Below, in pieces: positions 35,681 through 45,000 of a stretch of DNA of 45,000 nt. Below the pieces are notes generated by a model. The model did not search any database, was not told the origin of the DNA, and saw only the letters and a program-made list of their open reading frames with translations. The stretch spans positions 1-45,000 of the forward strand of contig KV908498.1 in assembly GCA_002005505.1 (NCBI GenBank). The letters run 5' to 3'. The first letter of the stretch is position 1. The number at the start of each line of letters is the position of its first letter. A program made the position numbers and the translations under genes. The stretch comes from Botryococcus braunii (taxonomy: Eukaryota > Chlorophyta > Trebouxiophyceae).

Positions 35681-36900
35681 TTGAAAAACGAATATCTGCT
35701 AAACACCTTATAAGCGATATTTAGAAGCAATATCTACTCGGTAGATGATTTACTGGCGATACTTTTACGATGTTAACTTTGTATTCAGGCTCAGTCCTGA
35801 ACAACCGATCTGCTGACAGCATGAAGTCAACAAAACCCTTTGCTGAGCATTCATCTTATTTTAAGCCAATTTAATCTACGAGCACAGACATAGGCAGGTT
35901 CCGACTCTGAATCAGGGCATCTAGCCCGCACCTGAAACCATGCAGGCTGCTGTGCGAACCACCTCGCAAAACGCGGGCTCGTGAGCATGAAGGAGGCGTG
36001 ACGAGTCCTCAAATCAATAGCTTAGGAAAAAGGTTCCGTTAACGTGCCCTTAAGGAACTGCGCAACTGTCCCGCATGCTGTGAAGTGGCGGCCTAAAACG
36101 ACTTAGCAGCCGTTCTCACAACTAGAAACCGATCTCTAAGTAATTTTGTTGAAGGCTAGAAGTGCCATCATGCGCCCTGGCGACGTGTGCGTGACAGTTT
36201 GTCGTCTGCACAATTGTCACTCATGAAATGATGAGAGCCTGATCTCAATATATCGTTAACACGAACTGTGCGTCACGACTCCTTAGTAACGAGTCGTTAC
36301 TCACGATTGGTGACGCGCGACCAAGGTTCTTCACATGCAGAGACGAAACTGTAGAGCGAGAAGAATGCAACAGAATGTACGCATGAATACAAAAATGTCT
36401 TACGAGATGTTTTATACGGTTCGGATAAGGATTTTTGCAGTGCAGGAGAGTCGACAAGCAAGTTACTACGCACCGTCAGTTCAGGTCATTCCACCTCCGA
36501 TGAAACTCGCACGGCCTTAATTCACTGCAGCTTGTCAAAATTTGTCTTACTATAGACTTGCATAACTTAACATATGGTTTCCTAAAAGCATTAAAGGCAG
36601 CAGTTCTGATGTTTGACCTACGTTTAGCATCAGGCAGAATATTCCTGGTTTAATTGTTGAAGGAATCCCGCTGCCCTGTTTTTGACACCTCATATTCAAG
36701 ATCATAAATGTTTTACCAGAGATTGTTGCGGCGACTCCTTGAGCTCGACAGAACTATTCTTGACTATTCTAGAGCATGTCAGAGGGGCGAAGGCTATTAA
36801 TTCTTTTTGGAAACTGTATCAACTTCCTATACAGCTCAAGGGATAAATTCTCAGTAATTTTAACTTATGGCATGGTTTGTACCACTTGTACTTCCAGTGA
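35681..36900. other. Intergenic stretch, no gene recognised
   Basis: Lies upstream of the ATPase start codon (35680, reading left). Only short open frames occur, with no motif and no splice chain. Promoter elements are likely here, but none can be defined from sequence alone. Confidence 0.5.
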
Positions 36901-36906
36901 AAAATC

Positions 36907-37139
<233 letters not shown>

Positions 37140-37550
37140 TGATCACTCATGAGGGGAGTGGGCAGTAGCGAGGGTCCTCCCTTTCCAGAGAGAGGAGCGA
37201 GGGTGGGAAGCGCAAGGGTGTCCCATGGGGAATGCCATTATAAAAACATAAAGTGGATATTTGAAGCACTACAAATGATGGTACGTAATTTCAGAAAGAT
37301 GTTGAAAAAATGTTCACGTTGGGCAGGTTCCAAACGGTGCAATATGCTCAGTTGATTAATCTTTGCTCAAGCTCACATTTACTCTGCAATCCTTGAGCTC
37401 TACATCCCGCTAAATAGATAAAAATTACCAGGGCCCGTAAAGCGACCCGATCTCCTCCCAAGACCCGGACACCGAAAAGGAACGTAACCGCTTTTGGCAT
37501 CCAAATTTGGATGCTGTGGTTTAAACCCCAGCATAGCCCTCGAAGAAAGT

Positions 37551-39428
37551 ATGGAACGCACCAAAGTTCAAGCCAGCAGGATTGAACCAATCAATTTTAG
37601 TCAGCTGGTCGACGAGTGCTTTAACAAACTTAACAATTGCAAGCAGTTGATTCACAGCAAGTGGGAACGCGGTGTTAGTGACCTGGTGTTGAATCTACCT
37701 CGGAATGCGCTGCCCCCATTGCAGCTTGAGGGCTTGTGTTGGGGTGATTTAGAAGGGGATTTGCATCTCCACGTCTCTGATGAGGATGCGCAGCAGGACA
37801 GTGAATTACGTTTTCCCAATGTGTCCCTCAGACACGAAAATCTCAGTCAACATGAAGCTAGCCGCGTCTTAGGTCAGATGAATCGAATATTGCTGTCATG
37901 GAGAGAGAAAGAGAAAAGGATGTGGGATCAAAGAGAAGCCAGCCAGCGCCTCGACTTCATAAATCAACTCTACAATAAGCTTAAGGACCGCATCATGACG
38001 CTTCCCCGATATTGCATAGTCTGCGACAAGGAGCACGAAGGAGACTACCCTCGGTGGCGGCCCGTACCCTGTGACAATAGTCAATGCAAGCAGCGAGCCA
38101 TTGAGAGTCTTCATGAGGACAGGTTGACAAAACTGCATATGGCAAGTTCTGCGGCAGACCTCGAGATATGTCTGTTCTGCAAATTAACTCGCAGATCAAT
38201 GTTTTACAAATTTATTGCGCATTATGGTCCTCGAGATCATGCTACGGAGCGCGATACCCTTCTGCACCTCCGAAACATCCTGAAAGACCATTTTGGCTTC
38301 AACTTGCCCCTGGATCCGAGCTCTCGAGACACATCCACAGGTTTCCCGGTCCTTGAGCTCCTCAAGGGCATGCCTTCGCGAAAGGATCGTTGCGCACTGT
38401 AACTTTATCAAGTACATGTTTATAGCTTTTGGTCTTCAGAAACATGCAAATGCCTGTCTTACCCTCGTGCTGGCAAAAAGAAATGTCATTGCCTTGCGTG
38501 TGTTCTTACCAAGGTTCGCACGATGTTGCTTTTACAAACTGCCAACGTCTTCGCATGTTGTAACTTTCTGAGGCAACATGATACAAAAGCTTGGTTACAA
38601 CTCGTGGGTTTTAGTGGCATCTTGTACAGCATGAGAAAATTCGTGTAACATGTCGAGTTGTTTTCGAGTCTGTCCCATACATGGGACAGCTGAAGCGGAA
38701 AGAAGCTCCAACATGTTACATCAAGTTGCTTATCCTTAACAGTGGTGGAGAGTTAATGTTCTCATGTTACATAAGGCCACAGCTGTAGCCTGCAGGTACA
38801 TGGCAAAGATTCCCGCACTTGCAGCTGCAGGGACAATTGGTTCCCAGGCCTGACATTCAAAACACAAAAGACCCACCTTGCACTTATTTTAGGGTTGCAT
38901 CATCCGACGCGGTGCTCGTTTGCTTTAAACGATCATGTACTTGGCAAGTCATCAAAGGGGGCGTTGGGATATTCATGATTTCTATTCCCCTTTCCAGGTT
39001 GGAAGATCATCAAACAGACTTTGGACCAATTGCCCCAGCTACCTACGCTTAAGCCTCCACCAGGAGACGAAGATTTCATTAAAAGGGCTTTACGGAAAAC
39101 GGACCCCAAGCTGGGGAACCTTTTGAGAAGCATCTTAAATAGTGCTCCAGGATTTCTCGTCAACGTCAAAGATCATGAACATCTTGTAGATCTAGATGAA
39201 GCCGGCTGCAAATTCCTATTCCTGTTTCGTCCCTTCAACGCGGAGCCATTAGAGCGCTTCAATTCCCGCAAGCGTAAGTGTACAACTACGAATTCAGCAG
39301 CTGACATGCGCGTGGCTTACGCTTTCCATGGGACTTGTTGGTCCAACATAGTTTTAATTTTGCAAGACGGGCTGCAAGTGACAACGGGGAAAGAAATGCA
39401 TGGAAAAAGCATGGGCGAATACATCTAA
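37551..39428 (+). CDS. PARP6/8-like ADP-ribosyltransferase, truncated in the catalytic domain
   Basis: Exon 1 (37551-38340) and exon 2 (38998-39428) join in phase 1 through ACAG|GTTTCC and TTTCCAG|GT. The protein has about 406 residues. The N-terminal half carries a Cys-rich segment, RYCIVCDKEHEGDYPRWRPV followed by CDNSQC, of the kind found in PARP6 and PARP8. The second exon holds LLRSILNSAPGFLV and the start of the PARP fold, AYAFHGTCWSNIVLILQDGL. This block matches the His-Gly NAD-binding motif, but with Thr after His-Gly where Ser is common. The frame then stops at MGEYI, just where the family continues with the Gly-Ile-Tyr strand, so the rest of the catalytic domain is missing. A gypsy element begins about 140 bp downstream. 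It is either a broken gene or one with a missed intron. The first ATG after the start of the open frame was chosen. Confidence 0.72.
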
Positions 39429-39566
39429 CTGAGGACGAGCTTTAACGACTTATGTAGCGTTAACTAAGCGGAAGAGGTTTTTATGAGACAGTGAGACGTT
39501 CGTGGTGTGCAACGAAAGAGTGTTACATGATTGATTCGCAAGCGTACTCTTAAACCCAGGGTGGAT
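39429..39566. other. Short stretch between the PARP-like stop and the gypsy-2 LTR
   Basis: 138 bp with no continuation of the PARP fold in any frame that I can see. Confidence 0.4.
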
Positions 39567-40329
39567 TGAATTATACTGTACTGCCACAGACGCGTAGTCG
39601 GGCAACCGAGCGAACTACTTGAGCGAGGTTGTACTGCGAATCCAGATCACATGGCAAGTCAAAGAGCAATGCCAAGGACCATACTAGAGCATTATACCCT
39701 AGGAAATGCTACATGCCCTCCCCCTTGGCATAAGCTATGAGATGTTGTTTATGGCAATGGGGCCACAAACGTAAGACAGGGGCATCACGAACCCTGCTTA
39801 TTGTAACTATAGACAATCACACCTCCTATAGTTACGAAACAACGCAAGTCAGAGGATGAAGTCCACAAAGCAAGTTAGCACGACACAGACGAGGGACTCA
39901 TCTGCTCAATGCTCGAATACCTTAACATTCTAAGGACTATCGTCTGCAAGGCGGATCCTCTAACTTAGGAGACGAACTCCCTAGACAGCACTCACACCAG
40001 TGATGAAACAATTAGGTTGAGTCATTAGACTAGCACTTGTCCAAACCTTAGGTCCAGTTACCCTGCACTGCAGTGTAACCTTCGCTTGAGGTGGCTTTCC
40101 AACTAAAGGCATAAGGCATATCGTCTAGAGCAGCAAGCTATACACAACTAACTGCCACATAGTGTATCTCATGGGTAAGATACCAAAGCAAGTTATTCAT
40201 GCACGGAACTACAATTTGCAGCTACACTGCCACAGCAAGTGCAACACAAAATGGAGCCGTGGATAAGGAAACATAACCCATGCAAAGCAAAACAATTAAC
40301 CAAGAGACATGCATGCAAGTCCCAATTCA
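39567..40329 (-). repeat. Candidate 3' LTR of gypsy-2
   Basis: Bounded by the inverted ends TGAATT (39567) and AATTCA (40329). On the minus strand it directly follows a purine-rich tract (GGGAGGGGGATTCG, 40330-40343). Its length of 763 bp is reasonable. The 5' LTR lies outside the window, so the call cannot be confirmed; the adjacent 5 bases are TGGAT. Confidence 0.45.
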
Positions 40330-40475
40330 CGAATCCCCCTCCCAGACCCTTCCACCCTCCCTCCCTCCCAGATCCAAGCTGGCTGGTGTTGAAGCTCCAA
40401 GGGTCATCAGCCGCAAGTGGCTGGAAAAGTCTCAAGCCGCAAATGGCTTAATCAAGGGATGCCCGCAAGTGGGAC

Positions 40476-42300
40476 TTAAGAAAGGACTGGGGCAGCTGCC
40501 ACGTCATCAGCCAGATGGCGAACATGGGCAAGAGGCTCCCAAGTATTCTCAGTCTCATCGTAGCCTTTCCATTTGACTAAGTAGCGCCAAGACTTTCCAA
40601 CTTTCTTCTTAGCTATGATGGCCTCCACTTCATAAACGCCGCCACGCTTGTCTGCATACAAAGGAGGTGGTGAAGTAACAGTAACTGGTACATATGAAGA
40701 CACATAAGGCTTCAGCTGGGAAACATAAAACACAGGATGATTATTTACAGTCTCAGGCAAGACGAGTCTAAAAGCTCGAGAACCAACTGCTGCAGCAATA
40801 GTAAAGGGCCCAAAATACTTAGCTGATAACTTTGACGAGAGCCCAGGTGAAAGCTGGTTTTTCCTTGCAGCCAACAACACCTGGTCCCCCACCTTGAAAG
40901 GGTGGTCTCGTCTCTTTCTATCTGCATAAGATTTCTGCCGTTGCTGTGCAGAGGCAAGATTAGATTTGGCACTCTTTAAGGCAGTCTGCAGCCCCTCAAC
41001 CCATTCAGAAACGGCAGGATTCACAGAACGTGAGGGAACAGCAGAAGACAAGGGAGTAAGGGGATGGCGCCCATGATTCAGGAAGAAGGGTGTCTGCAGT
41101 GTTGAAGCCTGAAGTGAGTTATTATATGCAAACTCCACCATACTCAAATACTTGCACCAGTCATCCTGCCTGGGACCCACAAACCCTCTCAGCATGTCTT
41201 CCATGGTCCTGTTCATTCTCTCAGTCTGCCCATCCGTCTGAGGGTGGTAAGCAGTAGACATAGCAATCTCAGTACCCAATATTTTCACAAAGGCCTTCCA
41301 AAAATGGCTAGTGAACCTTGGATCTCTATCACTCACAATGGAGGTAGGCATTCCAAATCTCACAAAGACCCTGTCAACAAACAGTTGTGCAAGTTGAGGT
41401 GCAGTGATGGTTTTAGTGCATGCAGCCAAGACACACAACTTAGAAAACCTATCCACAAATACCACAATAGAGTCAAACCCACAGCAGACAGGTAAATCAG
41501 TCACTAAATCAAGGGAAATGCTCTGCCAAGGTCCATCCGGAATAGGCAGTGGCTGAAGTAGACCATAAGGTACGGCTCCAGTCCCCTTAGTGCGCTGGCA
41601 GGTGTCACAAGACCTGCAAAAGTCCCTGACTGATGAGCTGAGACGTGGCCACCAAAATTCCCTGCACACTAATTCATACATCTTGTTAATCCCAAGATGG
41701 CCAGAAAAGGGGGTGGCATGACACTCTCTCAGTACCTTCTCTCGCAATGCATCAGGGACATACACTCTACCTGACTGCACCGAATAAGGTACAGTGTCTC
41801 TCATCACCAAAACACCTTCTTCCACAAGTTTAGCAACTGTGGGATCAGAAACACACAGCAAAGCAATTTCTGGTAGGAGGGACGAGACAGAAACAGAGGA
41901 GACATGCATTACTGCCAAATCAACACGCCTAGACAAAGCATCTGCAACAACATTGTCAGCGCCCTTCACATATTTAATATCAGGCATGAATCTCATAATT
42001 TCAGTAAGCCATCTTTCCTGCCTACTAGTCCTAACAGGAGCACTCAATAAATACTCAAGTGCTTGCTGGTCAGTGTGTACAGTAAACTTAGCACCCAGCA
42101 ACAAATGCTTCCATTTAAGCAAGGCATGAACAAGAGCAAGCAACTCTCTGTCATATGGTGCTAACTTCCTCTCAGGGGGTTGGAGTTTCCTGGACTCGAA
42201 GGCAACGGGCTGCAGTCCCTTTCCTTGATCCTGCTGCAATACAGCACCAACAGCAAAACCTGAGGCATCTACATGCACAACAAAAGGTTTATCTAAATCA
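40476..42300 (-). pseudogene. RNase H-integrase-chromodomain part of pol, gypsy-2
   Basis: 600 residues in one frame. They hold RNase H from VHVDASGFAVGAVLQQ to ADALSR, the integrase HHCC finger (HATPFSGHLG, CRSCDTCQRTK), and the catalytic triad blocks SISLDLVTDLP, IVSDRDPRFTSHFW and HPQTDGQTERMNRTMEDM. Next come a C-terminal region (GPFTIAAAVGSRAF) and a chromodomain (YEVEAIIAKKKVGKSWRYLV, then KGYDETENTWEP). The segment itself is intact. Only a one-base frameshift near 42300 disconnects it from RT. Confidence 0.88.
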
Positions 42301-44049
42301 AGCCATCAAAAGGCAAGGAGGAGTAGAAACAAGATCTTTCAATGCTACAAAGGCTTCCCGCTGGGGTCCCTCCCAGGTCCAAGGCACATCCTTTTTGAGC
42401 AACTCAGTAAGAGGATAGGCAACATCTGCAAAACGGTTCATAAAAGTATCATAATATTGAGTAAGACCTAGAAACCCTCTCAACTGTGACACATTCAAAG
42501 GAGTGGGCCAATCCTGAATGGCTACAACCTTCCTAGGATCCACCATAATCCCATGAGGTGTCAACAGGTGTCCAAGGTATTCCACCTGCTTAGCAACAAA
42601 ATCACACTTAGACCTTTTGCAATGAAATTTATGTTCCCTGAGCACTGACAAGACTGTCCTCAAATGCTCCATATGCTCTGCAACAGATTTAGAATATATG
42701 AGGATATCGTCTAGGTACACCAGCACAAATCTATCAAGGAAGGGAGACAAGATAGAGTTCATCACAGACTGAAAGGTGGCAGGTGCATCGGTTAACCCAA
42801 AAGGCATAACAGTGAACTCATAATGACCATAACGGGTTTTAAAAGCAATCTTTTCTATGCTGTCCTCATGCATACGTATCTGATGATATCCAGAGGCAAG
42901 GTCTAGCTTAGAAAATACAAAACTTCCATGCAATTGCTCGAACATCTCATCAATCTTAGGAAATGGGTGTTGGGTCCTAACAGTAATCCTATTCAAGGCC
43001 CTGTAGTCAATGCATAAACGCCATCCACCATCCTTTTTGGGAACAAATAAGATGGGTGCACCAAATGGTGATGTCGATGGGCGGATGAACCCCCTCTCAA
43101 GGAGCTCCTGCAACTGTGCACGTAGCTCAGGAAGCTGGGCTCCAGACAGTGGATATATGCGGGAGGCTGGAGGAGTTGCGTCCGGCTCCAATCTGATGTG
43201 GTGGTCTCCAGCACGAGAAGGAGGGAGGCCTTCAGGAAGTCCAGACAGTACATCCTTAAATTCCTGCAAAAGCTGCTCCAACTCTGGCACATTGTATGCA
43301 TCAGTATCTGAAACATTGTCAGTCACTGCATTCAGTTGAATAATGTACACTGATTCACCCAACTTCACCATCTCTTCCACTTCCATGGATGAGATCACAT
43401 ACCCAGGCATGCCTGACCTCTGACACCCCAAAAGTACATGTGTTTTATTAGCATGAACCAAAGACACAGCATTCAATTTCCAATTCACACTTGGGTTAAA
43501 AGCAGTTAACCAAGGTTTGCCCAAGACAAGATCATAGTAGGTCAACTCAGTAGGGAGGCAGGTGACTCCAAAACCCAAGGTCCCAACAGTCAGGTCAGTT
43601 GACACACTATGTCCTACCACAGATGTCCTACCATCAGCCACTCTCACAGTAACATGTGAACTCAAAGGCACAGTGGGAAGGGCAAGCTCCTGCACAAGTT
43701 TATCATCAATAAAATTTGCAGAGGCTCCACTGTCCAACAAAATCCTGACAGGTCTACTAGCAAGAATTCCCTCAAACTCTATGCAAGTGGAGGAAAGATC
43801 AAGACCATTCACAATGTGTCTACTGTCAAGCTGAACAAAAGAGTCAAAAGAAGTTGCGGGCAGGGGTTTCTCCTTCACACTGAGACAACCAGTCTGTACC
43901 AGGCAACGATATAAGGGCAAGCCTGTATGGGAACTGCAGTGGGGTGAGCTCTTAAAGGTGGAAGTAAGACCCAGTGCATCCAAAACAGAAGCCGAGAGCA
44001 ATACATCATGAGAGTTGTTGTTGTGTAGTCCCTTCCAGCACCTGTTCAC
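42298..44049 (-). pseudogene. Protease-reverse transcriptase part of pol, gypsy-2
   Basis: 583 residues. They contain the retropepsin motif ILLDSGASANFID and the block DLVLGKPWLTAF, then RT with FGAPILFVPKKDGGWRLCI, DYRALN, SKLDLASGYHQIR, MPFGLTDAPATFQ and VLVYLDDILIYSKS. It ends at a stop at 42298-42300, created by a one-base shift before RNase H. The N-terminal 100 residues before the protease are not recognised. Confidence 0.88.
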
Positions 44050-44461
44050 AGTGGCTCAGGCAAGAGAGCACAGTCAATCTAGTACCCGGCAGTAGCTGTG
44101 ACACAAGCTGGCTAACAGTACACTCCCTGTTACTACCATCAACAAACAAGACAACATGAGCATCACTAGAAAGAAGGTGAGGAGCTGCATCTCTCTTATA
44201 CATGCACACAGGATTGATCAAGTCACTGGCATGGGGGGATGTCTGAAACTCTCTACACAAACCATGCCCATCCACAATATGGGACATGAAAGAATGGCAA
44301 CAACTGTGAAAGAAAGCCTGCAGATTACCAAGCCCATACAAAACAGGAATCCCATACTGGGTCACTGAACAGTTGGCAGACATCTGAAACAGGCCTCACA
44401 CTGCTGTAACACCAAAGAAGTCCAACAAATCAAGTTGTATTTAATTTGTGAAAGTGATTCC

Positions 44462-44986
44462 TCAACTCAAGGTGTAATTGGAAGCACGGAAGAACGTCGT
44501 AGCCACCTCCACGGACCGAGCGGATGCCAAGCCTACATCGTAGGTCCCCAAAAACATTTCAGTCTGCATAAGCCAAGGATCCAACTTCATTGGATCTCCC
44601 TCGAATACAGATGGGTCTGGCAACTTGAGCGAGGGCTTCCCTGAACCTGACGAGGCTGTAGCCGATGCCGGAGTTGCCGTTGGTATGGGCTGCGGCACGA
44701 CCACAGGTGCAGGTTGCGCGAGAGAGCACTGAATTAACATCTCAAGTCCCTCTGAAATGCTCTGAGTGGTATCAACTGGAGGGGAATGCGACGGAACACT
44801 AGATCCCAATGCAACGGCTCCTTCGAGCAGGGCACCGATATCTACCAAACGCCTAAGCATACAACGAGGATCTACCCATGAACGATCTACATATACATGA
44901 GCAAGAAGATCTATGGATGGATCTGGCTCTGCGATGCCAGGACTAGGTGCACGAGCCCTTGAACCCGAACGAGGATGCCGAGACAT
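44462..44986 (-). pseudogene. Gag N-terminal fragment, gypsy-2
   Basis: 174 residues from an ATG at 44986. A Pro/Ser-rich region is followed by KLPDPSVFEGDPMKLDPWL and QTEMFLG, the typical start of a Ty3/gypsy capsid domain. The frame closes soon after, and no further capsid blocks or CCHC knuckle are seen before the protease. The interval 44050-44461 has short open frames of uncertain nature. An internal deletion in gag is the simplest reading. Confidence 0.65.
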
Positions 44987-45000
44987 CACAATCCGAAAGG

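Larger units (their letters stand above)
39567..45000 (-). mobile_element. Chromodomain Ty3/gypsy LTR retrotransposon (gypsy-2), 5' end outside the window
   Basis: Minus-strand element in the order truncated gag (44986-44462), protease, RT (to 42298), RNase H, integrase and chromodomain (to 40476), then a non-coding 3' part with a candidate LTR. It is not the same family as gypsy-1, because the protein blocks differ throughout and pol is better preserved. The left boundary depends on the LTR assignment. Confidence 0.85.

Overview
This is a eukaryotic, transposon-dense nuclear window, most likely from the green lineage (a streptophyte or other green alga, or a non-seed plant). Three observations suggest this: chromodomain Ty3/gypsy elements, a DIRS-type element with the gene layout known from the Volvox element Kangaroo, and host genes with many short GT-AG introns. 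The species cannot be named from sequence alone. No bacterial, CRISPR or operon features are present, and I recognised no tRNA or rRNA gene.

Positions 1-25401 hold three copies of one DIRS-type (tyrosine-recombinase) retrotransposon in alternating orientation: copy A (1-2955, minus, cut by the window edge), copy B (2956-11526, plus, complete) and copy C (11534-25401, minus). A and B meet tail to tail and B and C head to head, so the region folds into two large palindromes. Each copy carries a spliced gag with a C-terminal CCCH-like finger, a reverse transcriptase-RNase H ORF and, convergent to it, a three-exon tyrosine recombinase. The termini are split direct repeats: A (129 bp) and B (245 bp) are arranged A1-B1-A2-internal-B2. 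Copy C is split inside its RT ORF by a 5,617-bp chromodomain Ty3/gypsy element (14895-20511) with two identical 165-bp LTRs and a 5-bp target duplication, CAAGC. The polyprotein of that element is broken by many stops and frameshifts.

Positions 25402-39428 are host sequence with three genes whose exons join in phase: an OTU-fold cysteine protease (25856-28500, plus, up to 10 exons), an AAA-like P-loop ATPase with a probable organelle transit peptide (35680 down to 30746, minus, 5 exons), and a PARP6/8-like gene (37551-39428, plus, 2 exons) whose catalytic domain stops early. The ATPase introns are packed with microsatellites and two minisatellites (63 bp and 51 bp).

From about 39567 to the right edge lies a second, unrelated chromodomain Ty3/gypsy element on the minus strand. 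It has a nearly intact pol (one frameshift at about 42300), a truncated gag, and a candidate 3' LTR at 39567-40329. Its 5' LTR is outside the window.
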